Assembly (NCBI GenBank): GCA_949284665.1
Contig: CASDWR010000240.1
Coordinates: 1 to 6,979 of the forward strand
Length of the DNA: 6,979 bases
Reading direction: 5' to 3'
Source of the DNA: an uncultured Rikenellaceae bacterium
GTDB taxonomy: Bacteria; Bacteroidota; Bacteroidia; Bacteroidales; Rikenellaceae
In this document: in pieces, positions 1 to 6,911 of the stretch
Position numbering within the stretch: position 1 is the first letter of the stretch
How the letters are laid out: each line of letters begins with the position of its first letter
Program-made: the position numbers and the translations under genes
The notes under the pieces: generated by a model
Databases searched by the model: none
What the model saw: only the letters and a program-made list of their open reading frames with translations
What the model was told of the DNA's origin: nothing

Positions 1-28
1 GATTTTCATTATGCCCAATACCGGGTGG

Positions 29-1456
29 CTAATCAACCGGTTTGACATCGTTCCAGTCATCAGTACGGAAAGAGGAGAGCGGGAGTCCGTTGATCCCGAA
101 CAATGCCCCTTGTATGTAATTTTTGAAAGCATAGCGTACTGCCACAGGTTGAGGTACTGCAGGCGACGATACCTCCACACCGGTTCGCAACAGTACGGCA
201 TCTGCCGGATAAAATTTTCTGTCGGCACCGGCGATCTCGAATTGTCCGTCGAGAGTCCGACCGAAAGTGGTCATACGGGCCGCAGGAGCGAACTTCAACA
301 AAATCTTATTGCCTTCCACCTCCCAGGAAACGAATTGAGGCGCTTCGTATTCAACATCGAAACCGTAACTCTTGGCCAAAGCCACGTAAGCAAGACGCTC
401 TCCGGTAATCCGTTTGTTGGCAGGATGAATACCCAGTTCCTCCCCGACATCCATCAACACGGCCATCCCGGTACGGGGTTGTGTTTTTGCAATTTTTTCC
501 TGGGCTTCCCGCATAAACGGCCCATCTCGATCGACACTTTTCCCATAAGGGGCCAATTGGACAAAATAGATGGGGAATTCTCCGATTTGCCATCTCGCTT
601 CCCAATCGTTGTGCATGTTTTCGAACAGCCGTGGGTACTGGCTGTAACGGGTCCGATTCGACTCTCCCTGATACCAGATCGCCCCCCGCATTCCATATCC
701 CATTACGCTCCAAAGCATTCCATTGAACAACGCGGTCGGAGTAGCATGCAATTTGGCTTCCGGGGTAAGTTTTTCCGGTATTTTCTGTTCGGGTTTCACC
801 TCTGCCAATCCCTCTGCAGACATCCAGGTTTCAATTGAGGATCCCCCGTAACTGCAATGCAACAACCCAACCGGAACATCCAACAAACGTTGCAACAACC
901 GGCCAAAATAATATCCCGTAGCCGTAAATCCGGGAGTGGTTCCGGGAGCCGCAATCTCCCATTTACCCGGGGCATCCCATACGGGTGTCAACGAGCCGTT
1001 TCGGGCAACGGTAAAACAGCGCAAAAAGTCATTTGCCGAATTGACAATATCATCATGCGAGCCAATCACCGGTTGATTTGGATATCCGCCGACCGGCATC
1101 TCCATATTGGATTGTCCGCCGCAAAGCCATACTTCTCCGATCGCCACATTTTCGAGAGTCAACTTTTCACCATCATCGATGGTCACCCGATAAGTCGTGT
1201 ATGAAGCCTCTGGAGTAGCCACCTTCACACGCCATGTACTGTCGGCTGCCGCCACCGTTTTGTAGTGTTTTCCATTCCACCCCGTTCGAACGGTCACTTT
1301 ACGCCCTGGGGTTGTTTTCCCCCATATTGCCACATCGCTCTGCTGCTGCAACACCATTCCGTCAGCAAAGACGGGCGGCAATTTAACTTGAGCCGTTAAC
1401 ACAGCCGGCAGCAAGCAGAGTGCCGCCATTCCCCATTTCACGCCTGTTGTTTTCAT
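29..1456 (-). CDS. Secreted sialate O-acetylesterase-type SGNH hydrolase
   Basis: This 475-residue protein should remove O-acetyl esters from sugars, by family knowledge most often from O-acetylated sialic acids; related enzymes also act on other glycans. The N-terminus has a basic start and a hydrophobic stretch (about residues 8-20) ending LTA-Q, a type I signal peptide with cleavage near residue 22, so it should be periplasmic. There is no good lipobox. The SGNH domain begins with GEVWLCGGQSNMEMP (107-121), where S116 is the expected nucleophile. Later family blocks are GAIWYQGESN (258-267), FVQLAPYG (298-305) and IHPANKRITGERLAY (343-357), where H344 is the expected catalytic histidine. 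The acidic partner is not certain (D336 or E340). The N-terminal 100 residues form a beta-rich segment usual in this family. The start at 1456 is chosen because it gives an intact signal peptide. No neighbour shows the substrate. The class is secure; the exact substrate is inferred. Confidence 0.93.
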   Translation of the reverse strand: MKTTGVKWGMAALCLLPAVLTAQVKLPPVFADGMVLQQQSDVAIWGKTTPGRKVTVRTGWNGKHYKTVAAADSTWRVKVATPEASYTTYRVTIDDGEKLTLENVAIGEVWLCGGQSNMEMPVGGYPNQPVIGSHDDIVNSANDFLRCFTVARNGSLTPVWDAPGKWEIAAPGTTPGFTATGYYFGRLLQRLLDVPVGLLHCSYGGSSIETWMSAEGLAEVKPEQKIPEKLTPEAKLHATPTALFNGMLWSVMGYGMRGAIWYQGESNRTRYSQYPRLFENMHNDWEARWQIGEFPIYFVQLAPYGKSVDRDGPFMREAQEKIAKTQPRTGMAVLMDVGEELGIHPANKRITGERLAYVALAKSYGFDVEYEAPQFVSWEVEGNKILLKFAPAARMTTFGRTLDGQFEIAGADRKFYPADAVLLRTGVEVSSPAVPQPVAVRYAFKNYIQGALFGINGLPLSSFRTDDWNDVKPVD

Positions 1457-1749
1457 TGTTGTCCGTTTGTATTGTATTTGGTTTGTCCTTCAGGAGATTC
1501 CGCATCCATTCGGCCCCTTCACAGGGACAAAATCCGTCTATGATTATGCCAGGCAGGCGGAGACGGAACCCCGATTTAAAGACAAAGATACGAAATAGAT
1601 TCCTATTCTTTGCTTCGGATTGCCGAATCTTTTCTCCCCCAACCTTCCGGAACGGAATTACCAGTTGAAACACCGCATCACCCATACCATATTTCGAGAT
1701 GACGGACGATGTAACGATTCGAATTGCATGCGAACGCCGGGAATAACGG
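1457..1749. other. Non-coding gap between the esterase and the tRNA-side hairpins
   Basis: No convincing gene was seen on either strand. Short open frames here have no recognisable motif and cross into the esterase or tRNA. The left part should be the esterase leader, about 120 bases if the TATCTTTG element at 1583-1590 is its promoter. The part from about 1600 to 1749 has small palindromes (ATTCGAAT near 1727, GCATGC near 1735) but no structure that I can name. Confidence 0.5.
1583..1590 (-). promoter_or_regulatory. Possible -7 element for the esterase gene
   Basis: The minus strand reads TATCTTTG, an exact match to the Bacteroidetes -7 consensus TAnnTTTG. It lies about 125 bases upstream of the esterase ATG. 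The -33 position, 19 bases further upstream, reads GCAA, not TTTG, so only half the promoter is recognisable. It would give a leader of roughly 120 bases. Confidence 0.4.
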
Positions 1750-1786
1750 GAAAGGTCCCATATGCATCTCACATACAGGACCTTTC
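1750..1786. terminator. Long imperfect hairpin downstream of tRNA-Thr
   Basis: GAAAGGTCC (1750-1758) and GGACCTTTC (1778-1786) are exact inverted repeats of 9 bp. On the minus strand the inner sequence continues pairing (TGTATGTG with TGCATATG, counting G-U pairs) to a 3-base AGA loop, giving about 17 bp in total. It lies 26 bases past the 3' end of the tRNA and could stop tRNA transcription. There is no strong U-tract on either side, so terminator function is an inference. Confidence 0.4.
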
Positions 1787-1793
1787 ATTTGAT

Positions 1794-1813
1794 CGGGACT
1801 CTTCCCGTCTTTT
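1794..1813. other. Short hairpin next to tRNA 3' end, resembling its T arm
   Basis: CGGGA (1794-1798), loop CTCT, TCCCG (1803-1807) form a 5-bp stem. On the plus strand it is followed by TCTTTT, terminator-like for plus-strand transcription running toward the tRNA. On the minus strand it begins a few bases after the tRNA CCA end. The minus-strand string GAGTCCCG is identical to part of the tRNA T arm, so it could be a partial echo of the tRNA end or a coincidence. Confidence 0.3.
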
Positions 1814-1888
1814 GGAGCCGAAACCGGGACTCGAACCCGGGACCTCTTCATTACGAGTGAAACGCTCTACCAACTGAGCTATTTCGGC
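1813..1888 (-). tRNA. tRNA-Thr (anticodon CGU)
   Basis: A 76-base cloverleaf is complete on the minus strand. The acceptor stem is GCCGAAA pairing with TTTCGGC, with discriminator T and an encoded CCA. The D arm is GCTC-AGTTGGTA-GAGC. The anticodon stem TTTCA/TGAAG holds loop CTCGTAA, giving anticodon CGT, which reads ACG (threonine). The T arm is CCGGG-TTCGAGT-CCCGG. The gene has its own promoter immediately upstream (1902-1932). It stands alone, with no other tRNA in the window. Confidence 0.97.
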
Positions 1889-1901
1889 CTTATTCGGAGG
1901 G

Positions 1902-1932
1902 CAAAGATACCTTTTTTTCGTAAAATCCTAAA
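1902..1932 (-). promoter_or_regulatory. Bacteroidetes-type promoter of tRNA-Thr
   Basis: On the minus strand the -33 position reads TTTA (1932 to 1929), then 19 bases, then TATCTTTG (1909 to 1902), an exact TAnnTTTG -7 element. The tRNA begins 13 bases after the -7 box, so the 5' leader is only a few bases. The spacer includes a run of seven A. Confidence 0.75.
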
Positions 1933-1971
1933 ATATTCCTGAAAATTATTTTACCGTGTCGGACAATATTA

Positions 1972-2002
1972 TTTAAAAAGCTGTCGATAATTCGTATCTT
2001 CG
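1972..2002 (+). promoter_or_regulatory. Bacteroidetes-type promoter of the cstA operon
   Basis: TTTA (1972-1975), 19 bases, then TATCTTCG (1995-2002), a one-base variant of TAnnTTTG. The ATG at 2021 follows 18 bases after the -7 box, giving a very short leader of about 10-13 bases. No Shine-Dalgarno site is seen. The architecture matches the divergent tRNA promoter 39 bases away. Confidence 0.7.
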
Positions 2003-2020
2003 CGACAAATTTTATGACCA

Positions 2021-3454
2021 ATGATCACATTCATAGTCTGTCTGGCGCTACTCGTAACCGCCTATTTTACATACGGCAAGTATCTGGAAGGTCTTGCAAA
2101 AGCAGGGGAAGACAACGATGTACCATCTAAAACCTGTTTTGACGGGGTGGATTACATCCCTATGCCTCGTTGGAAAACATTCTTGATCCAACTGCTCAAC
2201 ATTGCAGGTCTGGGTCCCATTTTCGGTGCAGTATTGGGCGCCACTTACGGACCCGTGGCTTTCATCTGGATCACTCTCGGCGGCATTTTCTTCGGTGCGA
2301 TGCACGATTATCTGTCAGGCATGATCTCGCTCGAACACAAAGGCGCAAGCCTGCCAGAAATCATAGGTCGCTACCTGGGATTGACGGTCAAACAGGTCAT
2401 GCGACTCTTTACGGTACTGCTGATGGTACTCGTAGGAGCCGTATTCATGGACGGTCCGGCAGGTATCATTGCCGACATGACAGGCATGGACAAAGAGATG
2501 CTCACGATCATCATTCTCGTCTATTATCTGGCAGCCACGCTGCTACCCATCGATAAAATCATCGGGAGAATATACCCTCTATTCGGAGCGGCATTGCTTT
2601 TCATGGCCATAGGAATTCTGTGCGTACTATTGTTCGGACCATACGAGATCCCCGAACTGAACACACTGGCGAACCTGAAAATCGATGCGGGGAAATTCCC
2701 ATTGATCCCCACCCTTTTCATCACGATCGCTTGCGGCGCCATTTCGGGTTTCCACGCCACACAATCGCCGATGATGGCCCGTTGCATGAACAATCGCAGG
2801 GAAGGCCGCAGCATTTTTTTCGGAGCCATGATCTCGGAGAGTATCATAGCCATGATTTGGGCAGCCGTAGCCATGGCATTCTTCGGTGGAGTAAATGGTT
2901 TAAACCAAGCACTTGCCATTCATGGCAACAACGCGGGATGGGCTGTCAATGAGATTGCCAACACCACACTCGGCAAAATAGGCGGCATCCTTGCCCTGCT
3001 GGGAGTCGTCGCAGCACCGATCACGTCGGGTGACACGGCATTCCGCAGCGCTCGTCTGATTGTAGCCGATTTTCTGCATATCGAACAAAAAAGCCTCTAC
3101 AAAAGGATCGTCATTTGCATTCCCATGTTTATCATAGGTTACATTATCACCCTGGTGGATTTCGATGTGGTCTGGCGATATTTTGCATGGGCAAATCAAA
3201 CATTGGCCGTATTTACGTTATGGGCCGTAACGGTCTACCTCCATCAGAGAGGTAAAAATATCTATGTGGCGATGATTCCGGCTCTTTTCATGACATTCAT
3301 CTGTTCGGATTATCTCTTTTCGTCGGGACAGATGCTCGCCCTCGACCAGACTCTCAGCGCCTGGCTCGCAGGAGGCGTAACATTGCTCTTACTCATTCAT
3401 TTCATCATACTTTTCAGAAAAAATGGGAAAACTTCAACTCAGCCCCACCGCTGA
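2021..3454 (+). CDS. cstA: CstA-family carrier (carbon starvation protein A), short form
   Basis: This 477-residue polytopic inner-membrane protein belongs to the CstA/BtsT family, whose characterised E. coli members import pyruvate and have been linked to peptide use during carbon starvation. Family blocks are clear: GPIFGAVLGATYGP (65-78), then a loop with HDYLSGMISLEHKGASLPE (95-113), SGFHATQSPMMARCM (242-256), APITSGDTAFRSAR (332-345) and WRYFAWANQTLA (385-396). Hydrophobic segments cover most of the length, roughly a dozen membrane helices by eye. It is much shorter than E. coli CstA (about 700 residues) and lacks the extended C-terminal part, as do many Bacteroidetes homologues. It is first in a likely operon with the TPR and radical SAM genes. 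The ATG at 2014 is out of frame and soon meets a stop, so 2021 is used. The family is certain; the substrate is inferred from relatives. Confidence 0.95.
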   Translation: MITFIVCLALLVTAYFTYGKYLEGLAKAGEDNDVPSKTCFDGVDYIPMPRWKTFLIQLLNIAGLGPIFGAVLGATYGPVAFIWITLGGIFFGAMHDYLSGMISLEHKGASLPEIIGRYLGLTVKQVMRLFTVLLMVLVGAVFMDGPAGIIADMTGMDKEMLTIIILVYYLAATLLPIDKIIGRIYPLFGAALLFMAIGILCVLLFGPYEIPELNTLANLKIDAGKFPLIPTLFITIACGAISGFHATQSPMMARCMNNRREGRSIFFGAMISESIIAMIWAAVAMAFFGGVNGLNQALAIHGNNAGWAVNEIANTTLGKIGGILALLGVVAAPITSGDTAFRSARLIVADFLHIEQKSLYKRIVICIPMFIIGYIITLVDFDVVWRYFAWANQTLAVFTLWAVTVYLHQRGKNIYVAMIPALFMTFICSDYLFSSGQMLALDQTLSAWLAGGVTLLLLIHFIILFRKNGKTSTQPHR

Positions 3455-4169
3455 CCAGATGTTCGTTATCAGCTACCTTCCCGGCAACGAAGAGGAGAAT
3501 TTCGATTTTTCGACCGCACTCGAACTTTCGCGACAACAGGAAAAGGAACGGGATTTCGAGGGGGCCTGCAATACCCGTTTCCAGGCCTTTCAGAAACTGG
3601 TGGAACTCGTTCCGGACGACGTACCGGTTGAACTCGAATGGGAAGACGACAACTCTCAAGCGGCATTGGTCGTAGGATATTGTTCGGCAATCGACCATTT
3701 TTTGATTGGCGACTGGGAAATGGCTGCTGCCATCCTGGAAATGATCCTGGAACTCGATCCGGAAGACCATTTGGAGGCGACCGTAAAGCTCGCCTATACC
3801 TATCTGGCCATGGAAGAGTACGAATCTTTCGATGAAGTTATCAATGACGTAAACGACAAATATATCGACAAGGTTATCCTGACACTTTGGAGCGAATTTC
3901 GTCGCAAGGGCGAATTCCCTGAAGGCGAATTGATCCGTATGAAACGTAAATTCGCTCCTTATTTCAAGGAATTTACGGCAGACGAACATCCGGTCGACGA
4001 ACATTATCTGAAGGATATCGAAAGTGAAAAGCCATCTCAAGAGGCCCTCGCACGGGAATTGTGGTTGCAAACCGAACACCTTTGGCAACTCTTCCCCGGT
4101 TTCATTGAGGGATTGAGAAATCATGCACTCATATTGGAGCAGAAGGACAAGGAGGCTAATAATCGATAA
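3423..4169 (+). CDS. Acidic TPR-like protein of unknown function
   Basis: A 248-residue soluble, strongly acidic protein without signal peptide or membrane segment, so likely cytoplasmic. Residues about 78-113 (ending LEMILELDPED) and 114-142 look like paired TPR-type helices, with the LDPED turn typical of TPR units; residues 30-65 form another helical pair. TPR proteins usually act as protein-binding scaffolds; no catalytic motif is visible. Two starts are possible. The ATG at 3423 overlaps the end of cstA by 32 bases; the in-frame ATG at 3459 (Met13) begins 4 bases after the cstA stop and gives 236 residues. The longer form is listed; residues 5-12 (QLSPTADQ) look ordinary for a protein, but nothing decides it. 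The radical SAM gene follows 9 bases later, so co-transcription is likely. The function is not known to me. Confidence 0.85.
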   Translation: MGKLQLSPTADQMFVISYLPGNEEENFDFSTALELSRQQEKERDFEGACNTRFQAFQKLVELVPDDVPVELEWEDDNSQAALVVGYCSAIDHFLIGDWEMAAAILEMILELDPEDHLEATVKLAYTYLAMEEYESFDEVINDVNDKYIDKVILTLWSEFRRKGEFPEGELIRMKRKFAPYFKEFTADEHPVDEHYLKDIESEKPSQEALARELWLQTEHLWQLFPGFIEGLRNHALILEQKDKEANNR

Positions 4170-4178
4170 TCGGATACG

Positions 4179-5120
4179 ATGTATGCCTGGGGAGACAATC
4201 GCCCGTACAACAGTTACTCGGGATATTTTCGGCGAGTACTGGGCGGACGGGTGCAGAAAGTAACGATCAATGCGGGTTTCACCTGCCCGAACAGGGATGG
4301 TCGCTGCGGGACGGGAGGATGTACTTTCTGCAACAACGAAGCATTCACCCCATCGTATTGCCATCCAGGGAAAAGCATTACGCGCCAGATAGACGAAGGA
4401 ATAGAGTTCCATGCCAAACGTTACCGCAAATCAGACCGGTATCTTGCCTATTTCCAATCCTATTCGAACACCTACGCCCCGCTGTCGCGTCTACGGGAGA
4501 TTTATGATGAAGCGCTTGCCCATCCGCTGATTGCAGGAATCGTAATCGGAACCCGTCCGGACTGTATCGACGATGAAAAATTGGATTATTTCGCCTGTCT
4601 GGCCGAACACCGATATGTCGCCATCGAATACGGTATCGAATCGTGCGACGACCGCACATTATCCGCAATCAACCGGGGACACGATTTCGCATGTGCCCGC
4701 CATGCGGTACAAAAGACAGCTGACCGCGGCATCCATTGCGGCGCCCATTTCATTCTCGGGCTGCCGGGGGAAGACGATCATTCACTCATCGCCCAGACGG
4801 GGATAATCAATTCATTGCCGCTTACCACCGTAAAATTCCACCAATTGCAAATTTTCAAAGGGACGGCCATGGCCGCGGAATGGCAACGGAATCCGGAACA
4901 GTTTCGATTCTGGACACTCGACGAATACCTCACTCTTTTTACGGAAATTTTGCGTCGGCTGCGACCCGATCTTATTGTGGAACGTTTTGCGAGCGAAGCG
5001 CCCCCACGGTATCATGAAGGGCCGAATTGGGGTCTCGTAAGAAACGAACAACTTTGGATGATGCTTGAAAACCGTTTGACCCGGCAGGGAGTCCATCAGG
5101 GAGATTTGTACAGGCCGTAG
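4179..5120 (+). CDS. YhcC-type radical SAM protein (TIGR01212 family)
   Basis: A 313-residue radical S-adenosylmethionine protein close in length to E. coli YhcC (about 310). The [4Fe-4S] cluster cysteines are C36, C48 and C51, in CPNRDGRCGTGGCTFCN (36-52), with the CX11CX2C spacing of this family. Other family blocks are YFQSYSNTYA (91-100), GTRPDC (124-129), the glutamate-rich IEYGIES (149-155), INRGHDFAC (164-172), FILGLPGE (191-198) and HQLQIFKGTAMA (221-232). It should cleave SAM to a 5'-deoxyadenosyl radical in the cytoplasm; the substrate and product of the family are not established as far as I know. It ends the cstA-TPR run, 9 bases after the TPR gene. The start at 4179 fits the family, in which the cluster motif lies about 35 residues in. 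All key residues are present, so it should be active. Confidence 0.93.
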   Translation: MYAWGDNRPYNSYSGYFRRVLGGRVQKVTINAGFTCPNRDGRCGTGGCTFCNNEAFTPSYCHPGKSITRQIDEGIEFHAKRYRKSDRYLAYFQSYSNTYAPLSRLREIYDEALAHPLIAGIVIGTRPDCIDDEKLDYFACLAEHRYVAIEYGIESCDDRTLSAINRGHDFACARHAVQKTADRGIHCGAHFILGLPGEDDHSLIAQTGIINSLPLTTVKFHQLQIFKGTAMAAEWQRNPEQFRFWTLDEYLTLFTEILRRLRPDLIVERFASEAPPRYHEGPNWGLVRNEQLWMMLENRLTRQGVHQGDLYRP

Positions 5121-5203
5121 GCCGGCACATCTCCGGATATGGTCATGCCTGACGGATCGTCGCCCATCTCGACAAATCCACCTCCGGCCGAACAATCGAA
5201 CGG

Positions 5204-5410
5204 ATGCAGTTACGACAATACGGCATGGGAGCATACGAAATATCGATTTTATCCCTATTTTTGTTTTTGGGAAACAGTCGCATGTCTCCTCTGTGGGTTG
5301 AGACAAAACTTCGTCATGCCGGATCAACCGTCACGACAGGAGGGAAGGGAGGCGAAGGTTGTCGAGTTATCCGGCAGATATGCCGACTGTTGCGGGAACA
5401 TCAGCCATGA
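5204..5410 (+). CDS. Doubtful small ORF upstream of recO
   Basis: The 286-base gap between the radical SAM gene and recO has no recognisable gene. This frame could encode 68 residues with a hydrophobic stretch near residues 13-23 (ISILSLFLFLG) and a glycine-rich, basic C-terminus (TTGGKGGEG, then RQICRLLREH). Its TGA overlaps the recO ATG as ATGA, an arrangement typical of translationally coupled genes, which is the only positive sign. A second frame, from 5139 to 5450, is also open and would overlap recO by 44 bases; it has no motif either. The gap also contains TATTTTTG at 5256-5263, a match to the -7 consensus but without a -33 box, which could equally be a recO promoter. I cannot tell a real small gene from a recO leader. 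Confidence 0.22.
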   Translation: MQLRQYGMGAYEISILSLFLFLGNSRMSPLWVETKLRHAGSTVTTGGKGGEGCRVIRQICRLLREHQP

Positions 5411-6132
5411 AAAGTTACAAGGCACAAGGGATCGTCCTACATACAATTAAATATGGCGACTCGTCGCTCGTTGCCCATATTCTCACGGATGAGATCGGAA
5501 GACAAAGCTATATCGTCCAGGGAGTGAAAAGTTCGAGGGGTCACGGCAACAAGGCCGCAATGCTTCAACCAATGTTTCTCATCGAATTCGTCGGATTGGA
5601 GACGCCTCATTCCCAAATGGACCGAATGCGCGACATGAGAATGTCGTATCCGCTGCAAACCGTTCCGTTCGATGTGCGCAAAAGTACCATCGCACTCTTC
5701 ATGGCGGAGGTTCTTTACAAACTGATCCGCGAAGTGGAACCCAACTCTTCGCTCTTCGAGTTCATCAGGCATTCGGTCATCGCCCTCGACGAGATGGAAT
5801 CGGGGATTGCGAATTTCCATCTTTGGTTTCTGGCACGAATGAGTGCTTTTCTGGGATTCTATCCTTCGAACGAATACCGTACTGACAATGTTTTCGACAT
5901 TACCAACGGCTCTTATACCCCTACCACTCCACAACACGGCATCGTAATCGACAAAGGGAATGCCCAACTGCTGAATCGACTTCTATGCCTCGATGTCGGT
6001 GAACTGCCTACCCTCCAATTGTCCAGACAACAAAGGAATGATTTTCTCCGGTCACTTCTTCACTATTTCGGATACCATCTGGATGCCATCGGCAGGATAC
6101 AATCCCTGCATATCCTCGGTGAGGTCTTTTGA
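5407..6132 (+). CDS. recO: DNA repair protein RecO
   Basis: A 241-residue RecO, which helps load RecA onto SSB-coated single-stranded DNA with RecR in the RecF pathway. The N-terminal OB fold is clear: KAQGIVLHTIKYGDSSLVAHI (5-25) followed by GRQSYIVQGVKSSRG (31-45), matching the usual start, switch to a beta strand and basic GVK segment of the family. The C-terminal helical domain contains FHLWFLARMSAFLGFYPS (137-154), where a leucine- or phenylalanine-glycine-Y-P motif is typical. Only one cysteine (C195) lies in the C-terminal domain, so the four-cysteine zinc site of some RecO proteins is absent, as in other Bacteroidetes RecO. The frame is open back to an ATG at 5359, but Met at 5407 is chosen because the family begins just before the OB fold. 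The product is secure. Confidence 0.93.
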   Translation: MKSYKAQGIVLHTIKYGDSSLVAHILTDEIGRQSYIVQGVKSSRGHGNKAAMLQPMFLIEFVGLETPHSQMDRMRDMRMSYPLQTVPFDVRKSTIALFMAEVLYKLIREVEPNSSLFEFIRHSVIALDEMESGIANFHLWFLARMSAFLGFYPSNEYRTDNVFDITNGSYTPTTPQHGIVIDKGNAQLLNRLLCLDVGELPTLQLSRQQRNDFLRSLLHYFGYHLDAIGRIQSLHILGEVF

Positions 6133-6139
6133 CATTTTA

Positions 6140-6159
6140 TCTTCCGGAATCTCGGAAGA
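6140..6159 (+). terminator. Hairpin after recO, possible terminator
   Basis: TCTTCCG (6140-6146) and CGGAAGA (6153-6159) are perfect 7-bp arms around loop GAATCT, beginning 7 bases after the recO stop. The tail (ACGAACAATTT) has only a weak U-run, so termination is possible, not shown. A second small hairpin, CCGG-GAAA-CCGG, lies at 6187-6198. Nothing else is seen in the 150 bases up to the recombinase remnant. Confidence 0.45.
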
Positions 6160-6282
6160 ACGAACAATTTATCTCGATCCGATCCACCGGGAAACCGGAT
6201 GCAAAGGAGAAATCGACACCGACGAACGATAGATAATACCTGACTCAACCGATAAATTCGTTTCCCAAAAATCGGGATTTGT

Positions 6283-6767
6283 TTGGACAAAATCATTGTC
6301 TTTTTTGACGGCAAGCATCTTACCAAAGAACAGACGGCCGCATTGCTTGAATACTACCATGCCTGCACCGAACCGCGCCGCAGGGAGTTCCTGGCGATGT
6401 TCTTTTTTGCCTTCCATGCCTGCGGGCTCCGTGTGGTGGATGTGATGACCCTGCAATGGAAACACATCGACTTTGCCCGGCAGGAGTTGCGGAAGATCTT
6501 GATCAAGATGAACAAACACCATGTGATTCCTCGTACCGAACCCGCCTGCACATCCTGCAGCGGTGGCAGGAGAAGCATGCCGGATACCGGAATGTCTTCA
6601 ATCTGGTGACGAAAGATATGAATCTCGACGATGCCGAGGCGTTGCACAAAGCCCGCGACAACGCCACGAAATGCATCAATCAGGCGCTGGCTGTAGTCGG
6701 CGAACAGGTCGGACTTCCGTTCAGTCTCTCGATGTACTCCTATAGGCACAGCTGCGCCGTCATATAA
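6283..6767 (+). pseudogene. Decayed tyrosine recombinase (integrase) fragment
   Basis: The sequence encodes about 160 residues of a phage/transposon-type tyrosine recombinase. The first frame (6283 to about 6546) holds HLTKEQTAALLEYY and then the catalytic Arg I box, FHACGLRVVDVMTLQWKHIDF, with the arginine codon at 6430-6432, then NKHHVIP. The second frame (from about 6547) continues with LHILQRWQEKHAGY and ends in the box II motif YSYRHSCAVI, then TAA at 6765. The protein is continuous only if a base is restored near 6546-6547, so there is a one-base deletion. Full-length Bacteroidetes integrases are about 400 residues; here the N-terminal SAM-like DNA-binding part and the C-terminal GHxxxxxT and tyrosine nucleophile are missing. 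No ATG begins the first frame; the in-frame stretch starts after a stop at 6253. It cannot be an active recombinase and is most likely the remnant of an old mobile element. Confidence 0.85.
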
Positions 6768-6911
6768 ATCCCTTTAGGCGCAGACATATGCACACATCGA
6801 AGATGCTAATACATAAAAAAGTCACCTCAATGCAGATTTATACTGATTTAGTCAATTCCATGAAGCGAGGGACGGCGAATAATATTTCGTTAAAATAAGG
6901 AGAGATTTGTA
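6768..6911. other. AT-rich non-coding stretch after the integrase remnant
   Basis: From about 6768 the sequence drops to about 34% GC (counted over 6781-6979), against about 55% in the body of the integrase remnant. No open frame of note is present on either strand and no missing C-terminal integrase motif was found in any frame. It is probably junk at the edge of the element or the leader of the gene that may begin at 6912. Confidence 0.5.

Noticed and set aside
11..838. A 275-codon open frame on the plus strand opposite the esterase
   Set aside because: The minus-strand esterase carries all family motifs in this stretch; the plus-strand product has none.
1383..1772. A 129-codon minus-strand frame covering the esterase leader
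   Set aside because: It runs through the long hairpin and the esterase start in another frame and has no recognisable content.
3414..4412. A 332-codon open frame on the minus strand opposite the TPR gene and the start of the radical SAM gene
   Set aside because: It mirrors well-supported plus-strand genes, shows no motif, and is a typical antisense artefact of the sense codon use.
5108..5124. GGCC-GTA-GGCC inverted repeat at the end of the radical SAM gene as a terminator
   Set aside because: The stem is only 4 bp, overlaps the stop codon and has no U-tract.
4812..5327. A 171-codon minus-strand frame across the radical SAM 3' end and the gap before recO
   Set aside because: More than half is antisense to the radical SAM gene and the rest lacks motifs or a promoter.
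5359..5406. An extended RecO start at 5359
   Set aside because: The additional 16 residues (MSSYPADMPTVAGTSA) precede the point where RecO proteins normally begin and look like non-coding sequence.
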